A DNA stretch of 62,877 nt, taken from Spirochaetaceae bacterium (lineage in GTDB: Bacteria > Spirochaetota > Spirochaetia > Treponematales > Rectinemataceae). Within the stretch, counting starts at the first letter, position 1, and each line of letters opens with the position of its first letter. Under the pieces are notes generated by a model, which was not told the origin of the DNA, did not search any database, and worked only from the letters and a program-made list of their open reading frames with translations. The translations under genes were made by a program, and so were the position numbers. Shown piece after piece: positions 1 through 8,558 of the stretch. The stretch is taken from the NCBI GenBank assembly GCA_025358255.1, contig JANYKC010000025.1, forward strand, positions 1 to 62,877, written 5' to 3'.

Positions 1-121
1 GGTTTCGGTCATAGTAACGTTCAATCCCCGAAGGATCAAGTGGAGATAATGAATATACGAGTCTTTGACTCGGAAATAAAGAAAATTCGTCATGAAGCGC
101 AGGGACAGTCCTGAAGGCTCC

Positions 122-150
122 CTGACCTTTGCCCCGCCATAAGCTATAAT
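122..150 (+). promoter_or_regulatory. Putative sigma70 promoter of uppP
   Basis: CTGACC at 122-127 and a perfect TATAAT at 145-150 are separated by 17 nt. The predicted transcription start falls on or next to the uppP ATG at 157, so the transcript would have almost no leader. Nothing else recognisable lies in bases 1-121. Inferred from sequence only. Confidence 0.5.
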
Positions 151-156
151 CATGAC

Positions 157-957
157 ATGAGCATGCTACAAGCCATTATCCTAGGTCTCGTCCAGGGCAT
201 CGCCGAATTCCTTCCCATTTCGTCAAGCGGCCACCTCGTCCTTTTCAAGGATGTCCTCGGGCTTGCCGACGTGCCCCTCCTTTTCGATATCATCCTCCAC
301 CTGGCGACCCTCCTTGCGGTCTTCATCGTTTTCCGCAAGCGCATCGGCGGCATCCTCGTGGCTTTCGGCCGCTGGGCCACCCGCAAACCGACCCGCCCCC
401 AGGACGAGGACAACCTCGCCATAATCATTCCTCTCCTTGTGGCGACCGCGGTGACCGGCGTCATGGGCTATGCGATCCAGAAGGTCCTGCCGGTTGAAGG
501 CCCCAAGCTCGTCTCCATCGAACTCCTCATCACCGCGGCCGTCCTCGTGGCCGCCGGCTTTCTCAAGCCTGGGACCAAGGGCTATGCCAAGATCGGGATC
601 AAGGAATCCCTCCTTGTCGGCATTGGCCAGGGACTGGGCGTGTTTTCCGGCATAAGCCGTTCCGGCCTTACCATCACCGCGGGGATGGCCGGCGGGATGA
701 AACGTGAGGAAGCGGGGGAGTTTGCCTTCCTCCTCGCAATCCCCGCCATCCTCGGGGCCTTTGTCTTCGAGCTGAAGGATGCGGGCAAGCTCGAAAACAC
801 CGTACCATACCTCTCCTTGGCACTGGCCACCCTCATCGCCTTCGTGAGCGGCATCCTGGCCCTCAAGTTCCTCATGAACATCGTGAAGCGGGGCAAGTTC
901 GCCTGGTTCGCCCTCTACCTTGTGCCGGTTGGAATCGCGGGGCTTTTCCTCCTTTGA
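157..957 (+). CDS. uppP: Undecaprenyl-diphosphatase UppP (BacA family)
   Basis: Integral membrane phosphatase that converts undecaprenyl diphosphate to the monophosphate carrier used for peptidoglycan and other envelope polymers. The 266-residue length is typical of the family. Both family signatures are visible: the N-terminal GIAEFLPISSSGH motif at residues 14-26 (Glu17 and the serine cluster) and a second GISRSG motif near residue 165. The remainder is a run of hydrophobic helices. There is no clear Shine-Dalgarno before ATG 157, and the -10 box ends 6 nt upstream, so leaderless translation is possible; an internal ATG at 163 is an alternative start. ftsK follows in the same direction. Confidence 0.95.
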   Translation: MSMLQAIILGLVQGIAEFLPISSSGHLVLFKDVLGLADVPLLFDIILHLATLLAVFIVFRKRIGGILVAFGRWATRKPTRPQDEDNLAIIIPLLVATAVTGVMGYAIQKVLPVEGPKLVSIELLITAAVLVAAGFLKPGTKGYAKIGIKESLLVGIGQGLGVFSGISRSGLTITAGMAGGMKREEAGEFAFLLAIPAILGAFVFELKDAGKLENTVPYLSLALATLIAFVSGILALKFLMNIVKRGKFAWFALYLVPVGIAGLFLL

Positions 958-1039
958 AAACTGGCCGATAGGCAATAGAGGCCTTTTTGCGCCCCGGTCC
1001 GGAGGGTCCGGGGACGCGACAGCCAGGGAGTCCTTTCAA

Positions 1040-3889
1040 ATGGCGAATCAATCCCGATCCTCGACCGCCAGCCGGGTCGTCAGCCTGGCCTTTTCCCTTG
1101 CGGCCGTCCTTGTCACCATACTCCTCGCAGGTGCCGGCAAAGCCGAGACCATGGTTTTCTCCTTTGGCGGTTTCCTTGTCGGCTCCTTTTCCTGGGCCGC
1201 ATTCTTCATCCCCCTTTGGCTTGCAGCGGCCGCCGTCGTCTGCTTCCTCCCCGGTTTCCGGCCTGCCGCGATTTTCATGCTGATCGGGTCGGTCCTCCCC
1301 TTCCTGGTCCTTGCGCTGTTCGCGCGCCTCACTGCCGATCCCGCCCTCCTCCAAGCCTCCCCCGTGCTCGAAGCCCTCGGTCTTCCCTCCCTCGGTTTCA
1401 TGGCTGTCCTTTTCGCGCTTTTCCTTGGACTGGTCCTGGTCCGCCTGGCTTTCCGCTTTTTCCCGCTGGCGGAAATCGATGACGAGGACGGTTTCTTGGG
1501 GGACAGGCCTGCATCACCAAGCGAATCCCGCCCCTTCGCCGGCGACTTCTCCAGGGGGGAAGCCCCCCGTCGGCTCCTTTCAGCGGCCCTGACCCGGGAA
1601 TTCGCGGAAAGGAGGGCAGGAAGCGCTGTCCCCGAGGAATCCCCTCGTCCTGAACGCGAGCCAGGGGCAGACGACATCGACGGAGGGCAAAACCCTTTTG
1701 AGTTTTCGGTGCCCGAGCTTCCTCCCGCTCCAAAGCTACGGAGCCTTGACGGATTGGAAGCGACCTTATCCTCGGGCGGCAAGCCGGGCATGGGCGCTCC
1801 CCTTCCGCCTGCCTCCTCCGATTACATCGACGAGGACCTCATCCTCGCCCAGGCTCGCGATGCCGCCATCGATCTGGTCGCGAAGATCTCTTCGGAGATT
1901 GACGCCGAAATGGCCGCCGGCAACGCCGCAGGCAGCGCCGCAGGCAGCGCCGCAGGCAACGCCGCAGGCAGCGCCACAGGCAGCGCGGACGGTAGCACTG
2001 TCCCCGGACCTGCCGCGGCAGGGTCGCCCATCCCCTCGTCGGAGGCCCCGATGTCCGAGGAAGCGCCGCCTGTCGTGGAGCTGCCCATCCCGCTTTTTTT
2101 CGGGACCCGAGGCGCCCGCCATACGATCGAGTTCACCTCCGTGCCTCCTGGCCAGGGCGGTTCGCTTGCGGTGGGGACGGTGGCCGGAGCGGCGGTCGCG
2201 GCTTCATTGGCCTCGGTGGACGACGAGGCCGCAGGCATAGCCGCGGGCGAAGCCCTGCGAGCCGAGAACGCGAAGGCGGAGGCCGTCAGGCGCGTTCTGG
2301 CGCGCAAGGCGCCCAAGGCTTACTCCGTGCCCGTGGAAGGCCTCCTCAATGTCTATCCCGATGGCCAGTACTGGATCATCGACGACAAGACGAGGAAATC
2401 CGCGGAGGTACTCCAGGAGACCCTGGCCGAGTTCAACATCAAGGCCGAGGTCACCGGCATCAGGAAGGGGCCGGTGATCACGATGTTCGAGATACTCCCC
2501 GCGCCTGGCGTGAGGCTCTCCAAGATCGCCAACCTTTCCGACAACATCGCCCTCCGCCTGGCCGCCTCCAGTGTCCGCATCGTGGCTCCCATACCCGGCA
2601 AGCACGCCGTGGGCATCGAGGTGCCCAACGAGCGCCGCTCCATCGTGAGCCTCAAGGAGATCGTGGAGAACGAGGCATTCAGGGCGACCAGGATGGAGAT
2701 CCCCGTGGTCCTGGGGAAGGACATCGCGGGCGAGGCCCAGTTCATCGACCTGGTGCAGACGCCCCACCTCCTCATCGCCGGCGCCACGGGCTCGGGCAAG
2801 TCGGTCTGCGTCAACTCCATCATCCTCTCGATCCTTTTCCGCCGCTCGCCGGAGGAAGTCCGGATGATCCTCATAGATCCCAAGATCGTCGAGCTCAAGC
2901 TCTACAACGACGTTCCCCACCTCCTCACGCCCGTCATCACCGAGCCCAAACGCGCCTTCCAGGCCCTCCAGTACTGCATCTGCGAGATGGAGCGCCGATA
3001 CTCGATGCTCGACCGCCTTGGCGTGCGCGACATCAAGAGCTACAACCGGAAGATCAAGGACAAGGCCCTCGTCCAGGAGAAGCTGCCCTACATAGTCGTG
3101 GTAATCGACGAGTTCGCCGACCTCATGGCCACGACGGGCAAGGAGCTCGAGTCGACCCTGGCCCGCCTCGCGGCCATGTCACGCGCCGTGGGCATCCACC
3201 TCGTCCTCGCCACCCAGCGGCCATCGATCGACGTCATCACCGGCCTCATCAAGGCCAACATCCCGAGCCGCATCGCCTTCATGGTCGCGTCCAAGTTCGA
3301 CAGCCGCATCATCATCGACATGGTGGGCGCCGAGAAGCTCCTGGGACGGGGCGACATGCTCTTCGCGAGCGCCTGGGACCCCTTCCCGATCCGCATGCAG
3401 GGCGCCTTCGTCTCCGAGGAGGAGGTTGAGAAATCGGTCGAATTCGTGAAGACCCTGGGTGCGCCCAATTACATCGACGAGGAGATCTTCATCGACGAGG
3501 ACGAGGAGGACGAAGGGCCGACCCTCTTCGACGACGCCGACGGCGATCCGCTGTTCGAGCAGGCCCTGGAAATAGTCCTCCAGCAAGGCAAGGCGAGCGC
3601 CTCCTACATCCAGCGCAAGCTCAAGGTCGGTTACAACCGAGCTGCCCGCCTCGTGGAGCTCATGGAGGAACGAGGCATCGTCGGGCCTTCCCAGGGCTCG
3701 AAGCCACGGGACCTTGTACGGAACCCGGACATGCACAACAAGATCAACACGCCGCCGGCGAACCGCCTGGCGACCGACCGGCTTCAGGCCACCGAGGGGC
3801 CGCAGGCAACCCTTAGGTTGCCCAGTCTGCTCGCCGACCTCGAGACCGTCCCCGGCCAGCGCGTGACCGGACAGGACGAGGAAGACTGA
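1040..3889 (+). CDS. ftsK: DNA translocase FtsK/SpoIIIE
   Basis: Septal, membrane-anchored, hexameric DNA pump that clears chromosome termini during division. The 949-residue product starts with about four hydrophobic segments in the first ~190 residues, followed by a long low-complexity linker (about 190-420), then the alpha/beta motor with Walker A GATGSGKS at residues 581-588 and Walker B as VVIDEFADL, and finally a C-terminal gamma winged helix (SYIQRKLKVGYNRAARL). The start at 1040 is chosen because it is preceded by GGGAG and begins the membrane domain; the frame is open further upstream to 920 but overlaps uppP. The linker holds a 12-bp in-frame tandem repeat. Confidence 0.95.
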   Translation: MANQSRSSTASRVVSLAFSLAAVLVTILLAGAGKAETMVFSFGGFLVGSFSWAAFFIPLWLAAAAVVCFLPGFRPAAIFMLIGSVLPFLVLALFARLTADPALLQASPVLEALGLPSLGFMAVLFALFLGLVLVRLAFRFFPLAEIDDEDGFLGDRPASPSESRPFAGDFSRGEAPRRLLSAALTREFAERRAGSAVPEESPRPEREPGADDIDGGQNPFEFSVPELPPAPKLRSLDGLEATLSSGGKPGMGAPLPPASSDYIDEDLILAQARDAAIDLVAKISSEIDAEMAAGNAAGSAAGSAAGNAAGSATGSADGSTVPGPAAAGSPIPSSEAPMSEEAPPVVELPIPLFFGTRGARHTIEFTSVPPGQGGSLAVGTVAGAAVAASLASVDDEAAGIAAGEALRAENAKAEAVRRVLARKAPKAYSVPVEGLLNVYPDGQYWIIDDKTRKSAEVLQETLAEFNIKAEVTGIRKGPVITMFEILPAPGVRLSKIANLSDNIALRLAASSVRIVAPIPGKHAVGIEVPNERRSIVSLKEIVENEAFRATRMEIPVVLGKDIAGEAQFIDLVQTPHLLIAGATGSGKSVCVNSIILSILFRRSPEEVRMILIDPKIVELKLYNDVPHLLTPVITEPKRAFQALQYCICEMERRYSMLDRLGVRDIKSYNRKIKDKALVQEKLPYIVVVIDEFADLMATTGKELESTLARLAAMSRAVGIHLVLATQRPSIDVITGLIKANIPSRIAFMVASKFDSRIIIDMVGAEKLLGRGDMLFASAWDPFPIRMQGAFVSEEEVEKSVEFVKTLGAPNYIDEEIFIDEDEEDEGPTLFDDADGDPLFEQALEIVLQQGKASASYIQRKLKVGYNRAARLVELMEERGIVGPSQGSKPRDLVRNPDMHNKINTPPANRLATDRLQATEGPQATLRLPSLLADLETVPGQRVTGQDEED
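1916..1987 (+). repeat. In-frame 12-bp tandem repeat in the ftsK linker (6 units)
   Basis: Six 12-bp units encode the tetrapeptides AGNA, AGSA, AGSA, AGNA, AGSA and TGSA. The array lies in the disordered linker between the membrane and motor domains, so copy-number change would alter linker length without breaking the frame. Confidence 0.85.
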
Positions 3890-3935
3890 ACCGCGGAAGG
3901 CAAGCGAAGGCGACCATCCCCCGACCGGAGGAAGC

Positions 3936-5102
3936 ATGAGGAAGATCGGCATCATCGGCGGTGGCCAGCTTGGACGCATGGCCATCGAGGAGGCGGGGAA
4001 GTACGGTGCCCACGTGTCGATCCTCGCCCCCGAATGGCCTTGCCCGGCCGGAGGCCTTGCCGACGAGGCAGTCCTCGGCCCCCTCGAGGACAGGGATTCG
4101 ATCTTCAAGCTGGCAGCCATGTCCGACGTCGTCTCCTGCGAGATTGAGCACGTGAATGCCGATGCCCTCGCCGAACTGGAGGCGGGCGGCAAGCTCGTCA
4201 TCCCCGCTTCGGCCATCCTGCGGACGATACAGGACAGGGCCGCCCAAAAGCGGCTCTGGGACAAGGCGGGCATTCCCTCGGCGCCCTGGGCAGTCGTCGA
4301 GGGCGACGCGCCAACACGCGAGGCCCTCGATGGAGCCGTCGCCGCCCTGGGCGGCTACCCGGCCGTGCAGAAGGCGCGTCGTGGAGGCTATGACGGAAAG
4401 GGCGTCAAGGTCATCACTGACGGCCACGGCGCTTGCCTCCCCGTGCCCAGCATCGTCGAGGGGAAGGTCGAATTCCTGAAGGAGCTCGCCGTGGTGGTGG
4501 CGCGCGGCCCAGATGGCCGTTCAGTCGCCTATCCCTGCGTCGAGATGGTCTTCGATCCGGCCGCCAACCTCTGCGACTCCGTCCTGGTCCCCGCCCGCGC
4601 GGACGCCGCGATCCAGTCGAGGGCGAGGAAAATCGCGCTTGCCTGCGTCGACGCGTTATGCGGCACCGTAGCCACCGGCGGTGCGGGCGCGGCAGGAGTC
4701 TTTGGCGTCGAGCTTTTCCTCCTGGCCGATGGCTCCCTCCTCGTGAACGAGGTGGCGCCCCGACCTCACAATTCGGGCCATTTTTCCATCGAGGCCTGCG
4801 TCTCGAGCCAGTTTGACCAGTATCTCCGCATCCTCCTCGGCCTGCCCCTGGGCTCGCCCGGGCTTCTCGCGCCCGCAATGATGGTCAACCTCTTCGGCGG
4901 GGCGGGGCAGTGCGGCCGGGCGGCCTGCCATGGCCTCGAGGAGGCCTTGGCCATCCCCGGAGTGACCGTCCACCTGTATGGAAAAGTCGAGGTGAGGCCC
5001 TTCCGCAAGATGGGCCACCTCACCGCGATAGCGAAGACCCGCGAGGAGGCCATCGAGAAGGCCGAGCGCGCGAGGTCGCTGATCCGGCTGGAGGCGACAT
5101 GA
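3936..5102 (+). CDS. purK: 5-(carboxyamino)imidazole ribonucleotide synthase PurK
   Basis: ATP-grasp enzyme of purine biosynthesis that carboxylates AIR to N5-CAIR using ATP and bicarbonate, the substrate of PurE. The 388-residue protein has the N-terminal GGGQLGRM nucleotide-fold motif, the ATP-grasp lysine/glycine region (KARRGGYDGKGV) near residue 150, and the metal/product segment NEVAPRPHNSGH near residue 270. The start has a good GGAGG upstream. It overlaps the next gene by 4 bp (ATGA), so the two are probably co-translated; purE lies 1.9 kb downstream in the same direction. Confidence 0.95.
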   Translation: MRKIGIIGGGQLGRMAIEEAGKYGAHVSILAPEWPCPAGGLADEAVLGPLEDRDSIFKLAAMSDVVSCEIEHVNADALAELEAGGKLVIPASAILRTIQDRAAQKRLWDKAGIPSAPWAVVEGDAPTREALDGAVAALGGYPAVQKARRGGYDGKGVKVITDGHGACLPVPSIVEGKVEFLKELAVVVARGPDGRSVAYPCVEMVFDPAANLCDSVLVPARADAAIQSRARKIALACVDALCGTVATGGAGAAGVFGVELFLLADGSLLVNEVAPRPHNSGHFSIEACVSSQFDQYLRILLGLPLGSPGLLAPAMMVNLFGGAGQCGRAACHGLEEALAIPGVTVHLYGKVEVRPFRKMGHLTAIAKTREEAIEKAERARSLIRLEAT

Positions 5103-5830
5103 GCGATCCGCAACCTGTCCTGACCCTCGATCCGTCCCTGGATCCCAAACCCCTGCGTGCCGGCCTCGTCTGGGCAGACGGGCTCGCCCCTGTGTCCAGC
5201 CGCGACCGCCCCTCGCCATGGCTCGCCGAGCTGCTCGGGCGGGTTAGGGAAGCCGGCGAGGCCTGGCTGCCGCCAGAGCGGAAGTCCGCGGTCCGGGCCA
5301 TGCTTCGCCACGGCAACTACAAGCCGGCGGGCAGGTCGAAACCCTCGAGCGAGTATCTCCTCGGCGCCGCATTGCCAGGCGAAACGCCAGGCGGCGGCCT
5401 TCCACCAGGCGATCCCTTCGGGGCCTATCCCCTGGTCAATGGCCCCGTGGACGCGAACAACGCCGTCAGCCTGTGCTGGGGCTACCCGGCCAGCATCTTC
5501 GACGCGGCCAAATCGGGGACCGACCTCCTCCTCCGCCGAGGCCTCCCCGGGGAGGCCTATGTCTTCAACCAAGGCGGCCAGGCGATCGACCTCGAGGACC
5601 TCCTCCTCGTCTGCCGCCGCACCGCGGAGGGCGGCTGGGAGCCTTGCGGAAACCCCGTGAAGGACGCGATGGCGACGAAGGTCTTCGAGGGCTGCAGAGC
5701 CATCGTGGCCGTGGTCTACGCTCCCGCGAAGGACCCGCGCCACGACCTCGAAGCCTGCTGCGGGCGTTTCGCCGCCCTCCTATCGGAGGATTGCGGAGCG
5801 AGTGGGGTTGGGTGGAAGATAATCGAGTAG
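5099..5830 (+). CDS. B3/B4 (PheRS beta-like) tRNA-binding-domain protein
   Basis: A 243-residue cytoplasmic protein that resembles the B3/B4 domain found in the beta subunit of phenylalanyl-tRNA synthetase and in stand-alone proteins. The region YPLVNGPVDANNAVSL through the end carries the family pattern (substrate-pocket glycines, then NPVKDAMATKVFEG). No aminoacylation core is present, so it cannot charge tRNA; stand-alone members are suspected editing or binding proteins but lack an agreed role. Its ATG overlaps the purK stop by 4 bp. Its place between purK and purE is conserved-operon-like but the purine link is unexplained. Confidence 0.75.
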   Translation: MSDPQPVLTLDPSLDPKPLRAGLVWADGLAPVSSRDRPSPWLAELLGRVREAGEAWLPPERKSAVRAMLRHGNYKPAGRSKPSSEYLLGAALPGETPGGGLPPGDPFGAYPLVNGPVDANNAVSLCWGYPASIFDAAKSGTDLLLRRGLPGEAYVFNQGGQAIDLEDLLLVCRRTAEGGWEPCGNPVKDAMATKVFEGCRAIVAVVYAPAKDPRHDLEACCGRFAALLSEDCGASGVGWKIIE

Positions 5831-5861
5831 CACCAGGGAAGAAACCTCAGGAGGAGCGAGC

Positions 5862-6872
5862 ATGAAGGTATTGTTCATCGGCGGAACCGGCAACCTGTCC
5901 CTCGACTGCAGCCTGCGTGCCCTCGCCAAGGGCATGGAGGTCTGGCATCTCAACCGCGGCAACCACCCCGGTCGCGTGCCGGCCACAGTGGTGTCGCTCA
6001 ACGCGGATGTTCGGGACGAGGTGTCGGTCGCCAAGGTCCTGGCCGGCCAGGCCTTCGACGCCGTGGTCGATTTCATCTCATACCTGCCGTCCCAGGTCGA
6101 GGCTTCCTTGCGCCTGTTCCGGCACGTCACGCCGCAGTACGTCTTCATCAGCTCGGCCTCCGCCTACAGGAAGCCCCCGGTGAGCCATGTCATCACGGAA
6201 TCCACGCCGCTGGACAACCCCTATTGGCAATACTCGCGCGACAAGATCGCCTGCGAGCGCCTCCTTTCCGGCGAGGCGGAAAAGGGAGGCATGGCGGTGA
6301 CGATCGTGCGGCCCTCCCATACCTACGGGGTCGGATGGGTGCCCACGGGCTTCACCTCCTCGGACTTCACGGTCGCGAGGCGGATGCTCGATGGCCGCGA
6401 GGTCATCGTCCAGGGCGACGGGCAAGCCCTGTGGACCCTCACCCATGCCCGCGACTTCGCGGTGGGCCTTGTCGGCCTCCTCGGGAACCGCGCGGCCTAC
6501 GGCGAGGTCGTGCAGATCACCGGAGACGAGGCCCTCACCTGGGATGCGATACACGAGGCTCTCGGCGCAGCCCTGGGGGTCGCCCCGAGGATCGTCCACA
6601 TCCCCTCCAGTTTCATCGCCCTGGTCGATCCCGAGATGGGAGCGCACTTCCTCGGCGACAAGTGCTGGAGCGCCCTGTTCGACTGCTCCAAGCTCAAGCG
6701 CCTCGTGCCGGAATTCCGCACCACGGTGAGCTTCCATGAAGGCATCCGCGAGTCGGTGGATTTCTACCGGGCCGATCCCTCGAGGGAACGCGTGAACGGC
6801 GTGGTGGACGCCGGAATCGACAGGATCCTCGCCGCCTGGGCCAAGGCCTTGAGGGCGGCCACGGCGCCCTGA
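5862..6872 (+). CDS. NAD-dependent epimerase/dehydratase (extended SDR)
   Basis: Rossmann-fold short-chain dehydrogenase of 336 residues. The N-terminus MKVLFIGGTGNLS is the dinucleotide-binding loop. A Ser-Ser-Ala-Ser-Ala-Tyr segment near residue 102 and a YSRDK near residue 123 fit the catalytic Tyr-x-x-x-Lys site, although the spacing is that of atypical CSP41-like members. Substrate unknown. The start has AGGAGCG about 6 nt upstream. The stop codon lies inside a 15-bp unit that is duplicated immediately downstream. Confidence 0.8.
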   Translation: MKVLFIGGTGNLSLDCSLRALAKGMEVWHLNRGNHPGRVPATVVSLNADVRDEVSVAKVLAGQAFDAVVDFISYLPSQVEASLRLFRHVTPQYVFISSASAYRKPPVSHVITESTPLDNPYWQYSRDKIACERLLSGEAEKGGMAVTIVRPSHTYGVGWVPTGFTSSDFTVARRMLDGREVIVQGDGQALWTLTHARDFAVGLVGLLGNRAAYGEVVQITGDEALTWDAIHEALGAALGVAPRIVHIPSSFIALVDPEMGAHFLGDKCWSALFDCSKLKRLVPEFRTTVSFHEGIRESVDFYRADPSRERVNGVVDAGIDRILAAWAKALRAATAP

Positions 6873-6892
6873 GGGCCGGCGCCCTGAGGGCC
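6863..6892 (+). repeat. Two 15-bp direct repeats across the SDR gene stop codon, then GC palindromes
   Basis: The unit GGCGCCCTGAGGGCC occurs at 6863-6877 and again at 6878-6892. The TGA in the first copy is the stop codon of the upstream gene. It is followed up to about 6923 by repeated GGCCGGC blocks that can form strong GC hairpins before purE. Confidence 0.85.
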
Positions 6893-6968
6893 GGCGGCCG
6901 GCGGCCGGCGGCCGCCGGCCGGCTCCATCCCCTAGCGCCGGCCCAGGCCTCGGGGTTAGGATTCGGCC

Positions 6969-7496
6969 ATGGACAGGAAAGCGGCTCCCCTCGTCGGCGT
7001 CATCATGGGCTCGGATTCCGACCTTGCCGTCATGGCCGAGGCTTCGGCAGCGCTCGCGGAATTCGGCGTGGCCTGCGAGACGACCATCGTCTCCGCCCAC
7101 AGGACCCCTCTCCGGCTCGTGGAGTACGCGCAAGGGGCAGCGGGGCGCGGCCTCGAGCTCATCATCGCGGGGGCAGGCGGCAGCGCCCATCTCCCCGGCA
7201 TGGTCGCGAGCCTGACGCGCCTCCCGGTCATCGGGGTGCCGATCCGTGGCAAGGGCCTGGATGGCCTGGACAGCCTCCTCTCCATCGTCCAGATGCCGCC
7301 GGGGGTGCCGGTGGCCACGATGGCCGTGGACGGCGCGCGGAATGCCGGGCTTTTCGCGCTGCGCGTCCTAGCCCTTTCGCGCCCCGAGCTGCTCCGTGGC
7401 CTGGAGGCCTACGCTGCCAGGATGGAGTCAGAGGTCAAGGCCAAGGCGGATCGCCTCGAGCATGAGGGTCCTGGGGCCTACCTGGCCTCGAGATAG
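6969..7496 (+). CDS. purE: N5-carboxyaminoimidazole ribonucleotide mutase PurE
   Basis: Converts N5-CAIR from PurK to CAIR in purine synthesis. The 175-residue protein has the class I features GSDSDLAVM at residues 14-22 and SAHRTP with the catalytic histidine at 44, followed by the [12 protein letters not shown] loop. The C-terminus is slightly longer than the usual ~160 residues. The gene follows a GC-palindrome spacer; no strong Shine-Dalgarno is seen before ATG 6969. Confidence 0.95.
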   Translation: MDRKAAPLVGVIMGSDSDLAVMAEASAALAEFGVACETTIVSAHRTPLRLVEYAQGAAGRGLELIIAGAGGSAHLPGMVASLTRLPVIGVPIRGKGLDGLDSLLSIVQMPPGVPVATMAVDGARNAGLFALRVLALSRPELLRGLEAYAARMESEVKAKADRLEHEGPGAYLASR

Positions 7497-7530
7497 GCAA
7501 GGCGCCGCAGGTCCGCTGGCAAAGGCTCCC

Positions 7531-7560
7531 TTGAAGCACCGCGCCCTTGGGGCGTATCAT
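7531..7560 (+). promoter_or_regulatory. Putative promoter of the Sua5/TsaC gene
   Basis: TTGAAG at 7531-7536 and TATCAT at 7555-7560 are spaced by 18 nt. Only 8 nt separate the -10 box from ATG 7569, which predicts a leaderless or nearly leaderless mRNA. Confidence 0.45.
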
Positions 7561-7568
7561 CGCGGGAC

Positions 7569-8558
7569 ATGGAAATCCTGGCTCCCACACCCGAGAACCT
7601 GCGCCGCGCCGGCCAAGCCCTTGCCCACGGCGGCCTCGTGGCCATACCCACCGAGACCGTCTACGGACTCGGCGCGAACGCCTTCGATGAAGTCGCGGTG
7701 GCCCGCGTCTTCGAGGCCAAGGCCAGGCCCAGTTTTGATCCCCTCATCGTCCATATCGCCGACCTGGCGCAGGTCGAGCGCGTGGCCCGTGACCTTCCCG
7801 CCTCGGCAGGCAGGCTCATGGAAAGGCTTTGGCCCGGTCCGCTTACCCTCATCCTGCCCAAGCGGGAGGAGGTGCCCGACCTGGTGACGAGCGGCCTGCC
7901 GAGCGTGGCCCTCCGCTTCCCGGCCAACGGGATAGCCCAGGAGGTGATCCGCGCCGCCGGCACCCCCGTGGCGGCCCCGAGCGCCAATCCCTTCGGTTAC
8001 CTTTCGCCCACGACAGCCGCCCACGTGGCCGCCATGCTTGGCGAAAAGGTGGACTTCATCGTCGATGGCGGCCCTTGCCGAATAGGCGTGGAATCAACGG
8101 TGCTGGACCTGACCGGAGAGCGTCCCCTGGTCTTGAGGCCGGGCGGGATGCCGGTCGAGGAAATCGAGGAGGTCGTCGGCAAGGTCGACCTTTGGGACCG
8201 CATCGTGAGCGCGCCAAAAAGCCCTGGCCAGCTGCCAAGCCATTATGCCCCGCGCACCCCCCTCTTCCTCGTGGACTCAGGCGGGCTTGGAAAGGCGGAG
8301 CCGGAGGGGAGGGCGGTCGCCCTCTTTTTCGACGGGGCCTCGAGCGCGGCCTTCGACGCCACTCCCGGGAAGGCGCGGTTCGCCGTGCGCAGGTTCCTCT
8401 CGGTGCAAGGGGACCTCGTGGAGGCCGCGGCGCGGCTGTTCTCGACCCTGCACGAACTGGATCGCCTTGGATTTGACCAGATCTGGGCCGAGCGCCTTCC
8501 GGAGCGCGGTCTTGGGCGCGCGGTCAATGACCGGCTTTTCAAGGCCTCGACAAAGTAG
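7569..8558 (+). CDS. tsaC: L-threonylcarbamoyladenylate synthase (Sua5/TsaC type)
   Basis: Makes threonylcarbamoyl-AMP from threonine, bicarbonate and ATP for the universal t6A37 tRNA modification. The 329-residue length and two-part structure fit Sua5: a YrdC catalytic domain in about residues 1-205 (IPTETVYGLGANAF, KARPSFDPLIVHI, SVALRFP, APSANPFGY and a VESTVLDL segment) and a C-terminal Sua5 domain that begins around SPGQLPSHYAP. The 3' end overlaps the convergent hybrid kinase gene by 20 bp. Confidence 0.93.
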   Translation: MEILAPTPENLRRAGQALAHGGLVAIPTETVYGLGANAFDEVAVARVFEAKARPSFDPLIVHIADLAQVERVARDLPASAGRLMERLWPGPLTLILPKREEVPDLVTSGLPSVALRFPANGIAQEVIRAAGTPVAAPSANPFGYLSPTTAAHVAAMLGEKVDFIVDGGPCRIGVESTVLDLTGERPLVLRPGGMPVEEIEEVVGKVDLWDRIVSAPKSPGQLPSHYAPRTPLFLVDSGGLGKAEPEGRAVALFFDGASSAAFDATPGKARFAVRRFLSVQGDLVEAAARLFSTLHELDRLGFDQIWAERLPERGLGRAVNDRLFKASTK

